From the NCBI GenBank assembly GCA_902633965.1, contig CACPID010000003.1, forward strand, positions 1 through 64,000: DNA of 64,000 nucleotides. The letters run 5' to 3'. This document shows, piece after piece, positions 20,460-29,902 of this stretch. The translations under genes were made by a program, and so were the position numbers. Each line of letters starts with the position of its first letter. Positions within the stretch are counted from its first letter, which is position 1. The notes beneath the pieces were generated by a model that saw only the letters and a list, made by a program, of their open reading frames with translations, searched no databases and was not told where the DNA came from. Origin of the DNA: an uncultured Pelagibacteraceae bacterium. GTDB lineage: Bacteria; Pseudomonadota; Alphaproteobacteria; Pelagibacterales; Pelagibacteraceae.

Positions 20460-21170
20460 ATGAATTTTGATGATTTAAAAAATTTAGATTTAAAAAACTT
20501 AAATGTTGAAGATTTAAAACAAAAAGTTTTAGCTTTTGCTGATAAAAAAACTTTAATTAAAGTAGGCATAAGCTTAGGCTCTATAATAGTTTTTTTGATA
20601 ATCTATTATGCAATTTTAAACCCAATTGTTGAAAAGAAGAGAAATCAAATAAATGATATGAACACTAAGCAAGAGGAGATAACCAAATTTAACAAGGAGA
20701 TTGTATCTGTAAAAAGAAAAATAAAAAAAATTAAACCTAAATATGAAAATTATTCAACATTATTTCACTCCAAAGCTGAAGTTGAAGGTTTATATCAAAA
20801 CCTAAGTGAATTTGCGACTTTAAATGGTTTGGTCATTTCAGTAATAGAAAAAGGTAAACCACAACAAGTATCAAGGTCTGAGATACTTAATAAAGGTAAG
20901 AAAAAAAAGAAAAAGAAAAAAAAGAAAAGCAAAAAAGCGAAATCTAAAAAAGATGCAATTAAAAATATTGCATATTACACAATTCCAGTAAAATTTGAGA
21001 TCAATGGTAACTTTATAGGCTATATTAAATTTAAAAGGGCTTTGTCTTTATCCAATAAGATGTTGAATTTTGAGTCAGAAAGGATACAAGTAGAAAAAGG
21101 AGATTCAACTGGAGCGATAAAAGTAAGTGGAACCTTAACAATAGTGGGGCTAGCTGATGAGTTCTTTTAA
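20460..21170 (+). CDS. pilO: Type IV pilus assembly protein PilO
   Basis: Single N-terminal TM, coiled coil, C-terminal ferredoxin-like region (VKFEINGNFIGYIKFKRALS); position between pilMN and pilP. Confidence 0.85.
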   Translation: MNFDDLKNLDLKNLNVEDLKQKVLAFADKKTLIKVGISLGSIIVFLIIYYAILNPIVEKKRNQINDMNTKQEEITKFNKEIVSVKRKIKKIKPKYENYSTLFHSKAEVEGLYQNLSEFATLNGLVISVIEKGKPQQVSRSEILNKGKKKKKKKKKKSKKAKSKKDAIKNIAYYTIPVKFEINGNFIGYIKFKRALSLSNKMLNFESERIQVEKGDSTGAIKVSGTLTIVGLADEFF

Positions 21171-21606
21171 AGAAATATTAAAGAAACTAATTTTTACAAT
21201 CCTTGTAGTAATATTATCTACTAATGTGTTTGCTGATAATCATGACAAAGATAATTCCCCTAAAGAAAGTAAAGAAGAGCCATTACCTTTAAATGACCCA
21301 TTTGTTGGAGACTCATCTTTCTCTGGTGGAGTTAAGGTAATAACAGATGGTGAAAATAGCATTGCTGAAAAAAAGATGATTGATTTATATAAATTTAAAT
21401 TAGTCGGCATTATTAAGTCAGATGAGAGTAGTTTCGTTTCTATGATTAACCAAGATGGAGAAGTAATTACAGTTGGCATGTTTGAGGAGTTGAATGATGG
21501 AGTAAAGCTAGTTGATATGACTACAGAAGAAGCAATTTTTCAAACTGAAGAAAAATATTTAATAATGAATTTCAAAAACCAAATTAAGGAGACAAGTGAA
21601 TATTAA
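21157..21606 (+). CDS. pilP: Type IV pilus lipoprotein-like PilP
   Basis: LPLNDPFVG..LYKFKLVGIIKSDESSFVSMINQDGEVITVGMFEEL; position between pilO and pilQ. Confidence 0.8.
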   Translation: MSSFKEILKKLIFTILVVILSTNVFADNHDKDNSPKESKEEPLPLNDPFVGDSSFSGGVKVITDGENSIAEKKMIDLYKFKLVGIIKSDESSFVSMINQDGEVITVGMFEELNDGVKLVDMTTEEAIFQTEEKYLIMNFKNQIKETSEY

Positions 21607-23140
21607 ATCATTAAAAATAATCTCTTTAATTTCTATATTACTGCTTATATTAAATGCTTGCGCTAAACCTAATATAAAAACTAATAAGAAGTTTAAACAT
21701 AATACACCTCTTATCAAAGATGATATTAGAAAATCAGGAAAAATGGAAATTGAAAAAACTGTAAATATGGGCCCACAACCAGTTATTGGCGATACTAGAG
21801 CTTTACAAAAAAGAAAAAAAATATCCTCTCAGCAAAAAAGAAATTATCTAATGATACCAGATGAATTCGAAGCTTTAAAACAAACTGTTTCATTTAAATT
21901 TAAAGCGCTTGATTATGCAGAAGCTATGCAATTGATGGGCAAAGTAGGAAACATAAATGTTTTAGTGGGAGATGAGGTTGCTGGCTCAATCACAGCTGAG
22001 TTAATTAATGTGCCATGGGATAAAGCTTTTAATGCTTTGTTAGATATGAAAAATTTTGCAGCTGATATTGATGTCAATAGTAATTTAATAAGAGTTCATT
22101 CTCCATCAACTTTAACTGCTCAAGAAACATATAAATCAACAAGAGCAGCCGCCGTGAAAAAAAAGGTTGAATTAGAGGACTCTGTTGAACCAATTGTTTC
22201 AGAAATATTTAGACTTTATTATATTTCGCCAGCACAAGCCAAGACTACAATAAACGAATTATTTACTTCAACAGGCGAAGCTGGTTTTTCACCAATTCAA
22301 ATTACAGAGGAAGTTACAACTAGATCAATTATAGTTCGAGGAAAGAGTGAAGATTTAGATGTTGTTGATAAAATAATTGGCGAAATTGATGTCAGGACAA
22401 AGCAAGTTTTAATAGAAGCATTTATAGTTGAAGCAGACTCAACTTTTGAAAAAGCTTTAGGAACAAGATTAGGAGGTGCTTATCAGAAAAACCAAGAGTC
22501 AGTTGGTGGTATTATAGGTGGATCAATGACAGATGGAGCTATTGCTGGAGACACAGGAAGTCTAGCTTCAGGAGATGGATCAATTACAGATTTTACAGCA
22601 GCAGCAGCAGGAGCAACAAGTGGTATTGGTATTTTAAAAAGGACGGGTACAGCAGTTTTAAAAGCAGAAATACAAGCTTTAGAAACACTTGGTTTAGGAA
22701 AAACTATATCTAATCCAAAAGTTTTTACTTTGGATAATCAAATAGCAACAATTAAACAAGGTGAGGAAATTCAATTCCAAGCAACAGGATCTGAAGGTGC
22801 GGACGTACAATTTAAACCTGCCGTTTTAGAATTATCAGTTACCCCAAGCATTATTGGTGATGGAAATGTACTATTAGATGTCACTGTTAACAACGACTCT
22901 GTAAACAGAACCACTGGTGGTGAACCTGGTATAAATACAATGCAAATTCAAACTAAGCTATTAATAGCAGATGGAGACATTGTCGTGATTGGTGGAATTA
23001 AGAAAAATAAAGTATTTGATACAAAAGCTCAATTACCAGGCATTGGAAATGTCCCAATTTTAGGAAATTTATTTAAAGGTACAACAAAAAGTGATAACTT
23101 AGATGAGTTATTAATATTTATAGCACCAAGAGTTTTATAA
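21596..23140 (+). CDS. pilQ: Type IV pilus secretin PilQ
   Basis: Secretin domain (VLIEAFIVEADSTFEKALGTRLG..LKAEIQALETLGLGKTISNPKVFTLDNQIATIKQGEEI..GDIVVIGGIKKNK..LPGIGNVPILGNLFKG). Confidence 0.93.
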   Translation: MNIKSLKIISLISILLLILNACAKPNIKTNKKFKHNTPLIKDDIRKSGKMEIEKTVNMGPQPVIGDTRALQKRKKISSQQKRNYLMIPDEFEALKQTVSFKFKALDYAEAMQLMGKVGNINVLVGDEVAGSITAELINVPWDKAFNALLDMKNFAADIDVNSNLIRVHSPSTLTAQETYKSTRAAAVKKKVELEDSVEPIVSEIFRLYYISPAQAKTTINELFTSTGEAGFSPIQITEEVTTRSIIVRGKSEDLDVVDKIIGEIDVRTKQVLIEAFIVEADSTFEKALGTRLGGAYQKNQESVGGIIGGSMTDGAIAGDTGSLASGDGSITDFTAAAAGATSGIGILKRTGTAVLKAEIQALETLGLGKTISNPKVFTLDNQIATIKQGEEIQFQATGSEGADVQFKPAVLELSVTPSIIGDGNVLLDVTVNNDSVNRTTGGEPGINTMQIQTKLLIADGDIVVIGGIKKNKVFDTKAQLPGIGNVPILGNLFKGTTKSDNLDELLIFIAPRVL

Positions 23141-23141
23141 A

Positions 23142-24893
23142 ATGTTGAAAATAAGTAGAGAAAGCGAAATAAACTTAATCAATGTATTGATTGATAACGA
23201 TATTATTTCTGGAAAAGATTTACCAAATATTAAAAAAGTAAGCACAGAAAAAAATAAATCACAAATTGATGCTGTATTTGAGTTAAAGCTTTGTGATGAA
23301 GATAAAATTTTAGATGTTTTAGTTAAAGAGCAAAGTCTAGATGTTGTGGATCTGTCCAAGATTGAAATTACAGATGATATAAAATCTGTATTACCATCAA
23401 ACTACATAAATATGAATTTTGTTGCACCTTTTAAAGTCGAGGGAAAAAATTTACATATAGCAATATCTGATAGCTCAAAACTTGGGTTAATGAGAAATTT
23501 AAAAGCGATCACAAAAAAAAATATTGAACTTCATGCAGCCAAGGTATCACAGATTTCTGAGTTTATTCAAAAACTACAAAGTGAAAGTGGTGATGTAAAA
23601 ATTGAAACTATAAGAAAAGAAAATAAGGAAAAAGTAAAAACTTTTGACTCTGAGCTTGGAGATGCAGGAGAAGTTTTAGAAAATAAACCTGAAGAGGAAA
23701 TTGAAGCAATAGAAAATGAGTCTGAAGTTATTAAGTTTAGTACTGCTGTTGTAGCAGATGCAATTAAACTTGGAGTTAGTGATATTCATATTGAGCCATA
23801 CAGATTTTCATCAAGGGTTAGATATAGACTTGATGGTATGCTTCAGGAACAAGAGGAATACAAAAAATTTTTACATGATAACTATGGAGCGGTCGTAACA
23901 CGTTTTAAAATCATGGGTAAATTAGATATTGCTGAAAGAAGATTACCACAAGATGGTGCAATAAATTTTAAAATTGATGGTAAAGTTGTTGATTTAAGAT
24001 TGTCCATATTGCCAACAGCAAACAACGAAAGAATTGTAATGCGTATTCTTAATAAAGATGCAGGTGATATTACTTTAGAACAACTAAATTTTGAGGATCA
24101 AGATCTTAAAAATTTAAGAAAAGCTATTCATAGTACGCAAGGTCTTGTATTAGTAACTGGACCGACTGGATCAGGTAAATCAACCACTCTTTATAGTATT
24201 TTAAAAGAAGTAAGCAAACCTCATCTTAATATTTTGACTGCAGAAGATCCTGTTGAATATGAATTAGATGGTGTTGGCCAAGTACAAATTAAAGACGATA
24301 TTGGTTTATCCTTCGCCTCCGCTTTGAGATCTTTTTTACGTCAAGACCCGGAGATAATTCTGGTTGGGGAGATGAGGGATAAGGAAACAGTTGATATAGG
24401 TTTGAAGGCTGCATTAACAGGTCACTTAGTATTTAGCACACTTCACACTAATGATGCTCCAAGTACTATCACTCGATTACAAAATATGGGAACTCCAGAT
24501 TATTTAATTAGTGCAGCAACTCAGATGGTTCTTGCGCAAAGATTAGCGAGAAGAAATTGTAAAGATTGTAGAGCTCCAGATGAAGATGTAACACCAAAAG
24601 TTCTAACTGATTTAGGTTTTACACCAGAACAAGCATCTAGAGTAAAAGCCATAAAAGGCAAAGGTTGTGCAAAATGTAAAAATACTGGTTATAAAGGTAG
24701 ACAAGGAATTTACGAAATATTAGTAGTGTCAAAACCAATTAAAGAAGCAATTTTAAAACAAGCCACAACACCTGAACTAAGAGCAATTGCAATCAAAGAA
24801 GGTTTTCAAACCATGCAAGATATGGGTAGAAGAATGATCGCAAATGGAGATTTGAATTTTAGAGAATTCGAACGGGTTTTATCAGCTAGTTAG
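23142..24893 (+). CDS. pilB: Type IV pilus extension ATPase PilB
   Basis: GPTGSGKSTTLYSIL, SDIHIEPYRFSSRVRYRLDGML, CKDCRAP..CAKCKNTGYKGRQGIYEIL zinc motif. Confidence 0.95.
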   Translation: MLKISRESEINLINVLIDNDIISGKDLPNIKKVSTEKNKSQIDAVFELKLCDEDKILDVLVKEQSLDVVDLSKIEITDDIKSVLPSNYINMNFVAPFKVEGKNLHIAISDSSKLGLMRNLKAITKKNIELHAAKVSQISEFIQKLQSESGDVKIETIRKENKEKVKTFDSELGDAGEVLENKPEEEIEAIENESEVIKFSTAVVADAIKLGVSDIHIEPYRFSSRVRYRLDGMLQEQEEYKKFLHDNYGAVVTRFKIMGKLDIAERRLPQDGAINFKIDGKVVDLRLSILPTANNERIVMRILNKDAGDITLEQLNFEDQDLKNLRKAIHSTQGLVLVTGPTGSGKSTTLYSILKEVSKPHLNILTAEDPVEYELDGVGQVQIKDDIGLSFASALRSFLRQDPEIILVGEMRDKETVDIGLKAALTGHLVFSTLHTNDAPSTITRLQNMGTPDYLISAATQMVLAQRLARRNCKDCRAPDEDVTPKVLTDLGFTPEQASRVKAIKGKGCAKCKNTGYKGRQGIYEILVVSKPIKEAILKQATTPELRAIAIKEGFQTMQDMGRRMIANGDLNFREFERVLSAS

Positions 24894-24895
24894 TC

Positions 24896-26137
24896 ATGGA
24901 AGTATTTACTTATAAGGGTATTTCAGCGGGTAAATACGTAGAGGGTGAAATAGAGGCTCTAAATCAAGATGAGGCATCTTTTAAACTTAAAGAACAAAAA
25001 GTAATCATCACTAATTTAATTAAAACTAAGAAAAAAAAAGGCGAAACAAAAGAAAAGGCAAAAGGTAAAGGCTTTTCCTTATTTGGAAAAAAAAAGATAA
25101 AAGTTGAAGATATTTTAATTTTCTCAAAGCAGTTTGCTACCATGGTGAAGGCAGGACTGCCCATTTTGCAAACACTTGCAATGTTAAGAGACCAATTGGA
25201 GTCGCCGGCGCTTAAAGAAGTCCTTGAAGATATAAGAAAGAGTTTAGAGGGTGGTGTTACGTTATCTAAGTGTTTTGAAAAATATCCTCAGCATTTTGAT
25301 AACGTTTATGTGAACCTAATTAAAGCAGGAGAGGCCAGTGGTAAATTAGATATTTTTTTACTCAAAATCGTTGACGATTTAGAAAAAAAAGAAAAAATTA
25401 AAAAGAAAATCAAAGGTGCACTTATGTATCCTGGTATTATGTTTACTACAGCAATGGTTGTAAGCGCATTCATGTTAATTAAAGTTGTTCCAGTTTTTGC
25501 CGAAATGTATTCAGGTATGGGTTTAGATTTACCAAAACCTACAGCAATAATTATGGGGATGAGTGATTTTCTAAGAGGAACAGGTGGAAAAATTCTCTTT
25601 TTATTTTTAGTTGGGGGTTACTTTTTATTTAAATATCTCACAACTAAAAACGCTACAATACAATATAAGTGGCATAAGCAAGTATTAAAACTACCGGTAT
25701 TTGGTGATTTAATTTTAAAATCATTAATTGCCCAAATCTCATTAATTATGGGTAATTTGAGTGCCGCTGGAGTAAATTTATTAGAAAGTATAGAGATTGC
25801 AAAATCTGTAAGTAAAAATGTAGTAGTCACAGAAGCCTTAGAGAATGTCAAAAAAGGTGTATTTTCTGGTGAGACTTTGACTAAATTATTTTTAAAAGAG
25901 CCATTGTTTCCTCCAACATTCAGTCAGTTAGTATCAGTTGGCGAGCAAACAGGACAACTTGATGAAATGTTCAATTCAGTTGCAAGATACTATGAAAGTG
26001 AATTTGATACTGCCGTCAACAACATGTCTAGTTTAATTGAACCAATAATGATTGTTTTCATGGGTGTTATGATTGGCGGGCTCATGATTGCGATGTATTC
26101 ACCAATATTTAATGTTGGTGCAATAATGGGTGGTTAA
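24896..26137 (+). CDS. pilC: Type IV pilus inner-membrane platform protein PilC
   Basis: T2SF/PilC duplicated domain; FSKQFATMVKAGLPILQTL; FPPTFSQLVSVGEQTGQLDEM; MIGGLMIAMYSPIFNVGAIMGG. Confidence 0.95.
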   Translation: MEVFTYKGISAGKYVEGEIEALNQDEASFKLKEQKVIITNLIKTKKKKGETKEKAKGKGFSLFGKKKIKVEDILIFSKQFATMVKAGLPILQTLAMLRDQLESPALKEVLEDIRKSLEGGVTLSKCFEKYPQHFDNVYVNLIKAGEASGKLDIFLLKIVDDLEKKEKIKKKIKGALMYPGIMFTTAMVVSAFMLIKVVPVFAEMYSGMGLDLPKPTAIIMGMSDFLRGTGGKILFLFLVGGYFLFKYLTTKNATIQYKWHKQVLKLPVFGDLILKSLIAQISLIMGNLSAAGVNLLESIEIAKSVSKNVVVTEALENVKKGVFSGETLTKLFLKEPLFPPTFSQLVSVGEQTGQLDEMFNSVARYYESEFDTAVNNMSSLIEPIMIVFMGVMIGGLMIAMYSPIFNVGAIMGG

Positions 26138-26547
26138 ATTTTTTTCGATAAAACTAAATGGTTTACCCATTGCTGTTCGTCTTTTTTAAAAACCGCATCA
26201 TCCATAATTTGTTTGATAAAAAAAGTTCCTAAACCACCAGGCTTAATATCATCTAGTTTTCTATGTTGAATATTTTCTGCAACAACAGGTTTTCCTTTAT
26301 CAAAAAATCCAATCTCTAAATTATTTTCCTTAAGGGAAATTTTAATTTGCATGTGATCTGTTGTATTTTCAACACCTTTGTATGCATGCTTAACTATATT
26401 TTGTGCGGCTTCAGCAATTGCTAAAACTAATTCCTCTTTTAAATCATTATTTAATTTTAGTTTATCAAAAACCTCTCTAGAAAAAACTCTGACTTCTTTT
26501 AAGCTCGCAGTGTGTACCAGAAAATCTTTAGATTCTGACAAATCCAT
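26134..26547 (-). CDS. RsbW/SpoIIAB-like serine kinase (HATPase_c_2)
   Basis: ELVLAIAEAAQNIVKHAY N-box, FFDKGKP G1 box, GGLGTFFIKQIMD G2 box. Confidence 0.88.
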   Translation of the reverse strand: MDLSESKDFLVHTASLKEVRVFSREVFDKLKLNNDLKEELVLAIAEAAQNIVKHAYKGVENTTDHMQIKISLKENNLEIGFFDKGKPVVAENIQHRKLDDIKPGGLGTFFIKQIMDDAVFKKDEQQWVNHLVLSKKI

Positions 26548-26846
26548 TATTCTAAGTTTAGTATTTGCTCCAACTTCGCCATCATTATAACTTTTAAAAC
26601 AGATTTACTAACTTCCTTAACAACAACTTTAGTATTATTCTCTAAAGCTTTTTGATGACTTTCAATAAGAACTGATATTCCAGAAGAGTCCATGTAGGAC
26701 ACATCTTTAAGATTAAGGTGTACTTCTTTACCAGACTCAACGATAGGTAAAATTACCTCTTTTGCTTTTTCAGTTACATCCATATCGATTTCTCCATTAA
26801 GAAATACTGTGGATATATTTCCTTCTTCTGTAATTTTATAACTCAT
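26547..26846 (-). CDS. RsbV/SpoIIAA-like anti-sigma factor antagonist (STAS domain)
   Basis: GEIDMDVTEKAKEVI..VHLNLKDVSYMDSSGISVLIESHQKA; DSSG phosphosite; 1-nt overlap with kinase gene. Confidence 0.9.
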   Translation of the reverse strand: MSYKITEEGNISTVFLNGEIDMDVTEKAKEVILPIVESGKEVHLNLKDVSYMDSSGISVLIESHQKALENNTKVVVKEVSKSVLKVIMMAKLEQILNLE

Positions 26847-27024
26847 GAAGGTGTACTGATAACATTATTAATTAATTATTAAAATCTCAAATTTAAGCCA
26901 AAATGAGCACATTTTTTAAAAAAATAAGGTTTTTAAGGGAAATTTATTAAAACTTCATTCTTTACATAATGATTATAAATAATAAGAATATAGGAATTAA
27001 AAAATTAAGACTATAGGGAGGTCT

Positions 27025-27501
27025 ATGACTAATAAAAATAAAAACAAAAAAGGTTTTACTTTAATTGAATTATTAGTTGTAGTTGCAATTATTGGTGCAT
27101 TAGCAGCTGTAGGAGTAGTTGCTTATAACGGATATATTGGAGCTGCAAGAGAGAATTCTACAAAATCAATTCACAACAGTGTTACTAAATACATTGCTAA
27201 TGAAAGAGGCAAGTGTGCGCTAGATGAAAATTCCTCGATTATGGGAGGCCTTACATGCTCAAGTGATGGTACTGCAATTATCACAAAATTAATTGATGGT
27301 ACTGTGCTACAAGATAAAGATCCTTACGATGGTGGTCTGGCAGTAGTGAACGCCGCGCCTTCGGCGGATGATGGTGGCGCAAGAGGTAATGTAATTTTAA
27401 CTACTAACACTGATGCAGATGAGATTACATTAACAACTTGTTATGATAAAGATTGTTCGACAGATAAAACTTTAACATCAACAGTTGCGGTATCAGAGTA
27501 A
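27025..27501 (+). CDS. Type IV pilin (PilA-like)
   Basis: KKGFTLIELLVVVAIIGALAAVGVVAYNGYIGAAR; preceded by strong SD GGGAGG. Confidence 0.9.
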   Translation: MTNKNKNKKGFTLIELLVVVAIIGALAAVGVVAYNGYIGAARENSTKSIHNSVTKYIANERGKCALDENSSIMGGLTCSSDGTAIITKLIDGTVLQDKDPYDGGLAVVNAAPSADDGGARGNVILTTNTDADEITLTTCYDKDCSTDKTLTSTVAVSE

Positions 27502-27549
27502 AGACTGTAGCAATTTTATCTAGAGCATTAAACATTGCAGATTAAATTT

Positions 27550-27963
27550 ATGAGAGGCTTCACTTTGATTGAGCTATTAGTTGTAGTTGCAATCATTGGA
27601 GCCCTCGCTGCAATAGGAACAGTAGCTTATAACGGATACGTAGGCGGAGCTAAACAATCTGCTGCAACAAACGCAATGCAGCAAATAGCGTTGCAAGAGC
27701 AGGAGTACGACTCTATAAACGGTAGTTATTTTATTCAAGCTTCATGCACTCCTGACGATGATACAGTTGATGAGATTAACTCAGACTTATTTGATGCAGA
27801 TGAGGATGAGCCAGTCGTTCTGCTTGATGGTTATAGAGTATGCGTGGACTCACATGTTACTGGTTTTGAAGTAAAAGCTTGTAAGTGGGATGCATCAGAG
27901 GACTCATGCAAAGATGGAGAAGAGATACTTACATTGAATACTAAGGGTGGCAAAAATTTTTAA
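27550..27963 (+). CDS. Second tandem type IV pilin (PilA-like), very short leader if the ATG at 27550 is used
   Basis: MRGFTLIELLVVVAIIGALAAIGTVAYNGYVGGAKQS; TTG at 27535 is an alternative start. Confidence 0.85.
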   Translation: MRGFTLIELLVVVAIIGALAAIGTVAYNGYVGGAKQSAATNAMQQIALQEQEYDSINGSYFIQASCTPDDDTVDEINSDLFDADEDEPVVLLDGYRVCVDSHVTGFEVKACKWDASEDSCKDGEEILTLNTKGGKNF

Positions 27964-28039
27964 TTAGAGCTTTGGAAATTCACCTCAAAATGGATACTTT
28001 ATTCCTTTTATAAAAATTGATAGAAAATAAACTTTAATT

Positions 28040-28330
28040 ATGAAAAAAATATTTACTGTATTATTGTTATTACCAATTCTTAGTAGTTGTTCACAGTATA
28101 CTGCAATGATAGGTCCAAGCTATACTTTAGCCGAGACAGGAAATTTTCTTCAGGCCACAACTTCTCTATCTAGATCTATTGCGGCAAACAATGTTAAGTC
28201 TAATTTAATCCAAGAAGTGAAAAGTGATAATTATTGTGAAACATTTCACACATCAGAATTAAACCAAATATTTTTTGAAACGTTAGAAGAAATGGATTGT
28301 GTTTACGATCCAATGAGTAAATATAGATAA
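28040..28330 (+). CDS. Small lipoprotein-like hypothetical protein
   Basis: Signal sequence with LSSC lipobox-like motif (MKKIFTVLLLLPILSSCSQYTAMIGPSYTLAETGN). Confidence 0.7.
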   Translation: MKKIFTVLLLLPILSSCSQYTAMIGPSYTLAETGNFLQATTSLSRSIAANNVKSNLIQEVKSDNYCETFHTSELNQIFFETLEEMDCVYDPMSKYR

Positions 28331-28452
28331 TTCATAATTTAAAATCTAATACAGCCTATTTTGATCATAAATACGTTTTAATCTTAAATTTTATTGAAAT
28401 TAATCCTTATTTTTCAAATTTAAAAAAAATTGAATTTTCATTTATTTGATCT

Positions 28453-29802
28453 ATGTTCTTTGTTTTTATGAGTTCTATTAGACTGAATAATTTTGTTAAA
28501 AAGACCAAATTATTAAAAATAATTTTTGGCTTATTAGTTTTTTTTGGTTTTGTAATTAAACCTGCATTTTCATCTGAGAAAAATGTTACTTACATGCAAA
28601 TTTTGCAAAACCCAAATGATCTAGATTTAAATTTAAAGTACGCTCAACAACAAGGGAAAATGGGAAACTTTAAACAAACCATTTCAACTCTTGAAAGATT
28701 AAATATGCTTTATCCAGATAATGTTGAGATAAAATTATATTTACTATCAGTGTTAGTTCAGGTCGACTCTCCTGAAAAAGCAAACACAATAATTGAAGAG
28801 ATGAAATTAAGAAGAGATCTAGATCCTGAAGATTTAGAAACTCTAATAGAAATAGAAGAAGAGTTAAGAGATAGAGAGCCAAGTCTCTGGAATTTAACAG
28901 CAGATATTTCAACCGGTGTAGTTTATACAGATAACGTTAATAGTGTTTCCAAAAAAAGATTACAAAGTTCGTCTGATGAAATAACTGGTTTTAATTCTGC
29001 AAAATATGACAGAACATTAAGTGGCGGTCTTGGTATATCTGCCTCAAGACCAATTGGCGAAGAGTCATCTTTTTTAATAAATTTAAATCATAGTTCTTCA
29101 GAACAATATGCAGAAACTGACGATGACTATCAAAGTTATGGTTTAACATTTGCTTTTGATACAGTGTACGGTAATCAAAGCTTAAGTCCTTACATGATGT
29201 TTAGTAAATCGGATTATCAAACAGATGCAGATAGCTTTTCAACAATGTATGGTATAGGAGGTTTTTTTTCAGTAGGTGAAAGAAATTCTTTTAGTTATGG
29301 ATATTCATTTGCTGACTCAAAAGGAAATCATAATTCAACTGATGATACAGCAATGGATACAAACTCCATTGTACACGGCTACACTTTAGGTCATGATTAT
29401 ATTTTAACTGAAATAATATCTACAAGTTTAAGTTTTGGATATAGTGACACTGATGCAAGAGTGGATGCAGGAAATGATTATGAAACTTATGATATAGGTT
29501 TTGGATTAAATTTTGCTTTCCCATGGGCGTATATTGCAGTTAGTAACGCTATGAGTTTTAATGATTATAAAAAAGAGGATACTTCAGTTAATTCAAATAA
29601 ATTAAGATCAGATTATACAAATACTTTTGATATAATGTTAACAAAGGCAATAGGAGATATTTTTCCAGCAATTGATCCAAATAGAAGTTTATTTATAAAC
29701 TTATCTTATGAAAAAGTTATTTCTGAAGCTAATATTATAAACTACGATTACATATCCGATTCCTTTTCATTAAGTTTCTCGAGATCATTCAGGCTAAATT
29801 AA
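28453..29802 (+). CDS. TPR-containing outer-membrane beta-barrel protein
   Basis: Signal peptide, TPR-like helices, then alternating beta-barrel pattern ending in SFSLSFSRSFRLN. Confidence 0.7.
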   Translation: MFFVFMSSIRLNNFVKKTKLLKIIFGLLVFFGFVIKPAFSSEKNVTYMQILQNPNDLDLNLKYAQQQGKMGNFKQTISTLERLNMLYPDNVEIKLYLLSVLVQVDSPEKANTIIEEMKLRRDLDPEDLETLIEIEEELRDREPSLWNLTADISTGVVYTDNVNSVSKKRLQSSSDEITGFNSAKYDRTLSGGLGISASRPIGEESSFLINLNHSSSEQYAETDDDYQSYGLTFAFDTVYGNQSLSPYMMFSKSDYQTDADSFSTMYGIGGFFSVGERNSFSYGYSFADSKGNHNSTDDTAMDTNSIVHGYTLGHDYILTEIISTSLSFGYSDTDARVDAGNDYETYDIGFGLNFAFPWAYIAVSNAMSFNDYKKEDTSVNSNKLRSDYTNTFDIMLTKAIGDIFPAIDPNRSLFINLSYEKVISEANIINYDYISDSFSLSFSRSFRLN

Positions 29803-29902
29803 TAAATTTTTCAATTTATTGTTGAAATTTGGTGCATTTTCTAGCGCTCAATATGAGTTTTTTTTCATTTAATTTTTCGAGAATTTTGCTAGGTTCTAGG
29901 AA

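Noticed and set aside
27005-27028. SD-sequestering hairpin AGAC..GTCT before the first pilin
   Set aside because: Only a 4-bp stem flanked by a mismatch; too weak to claim.
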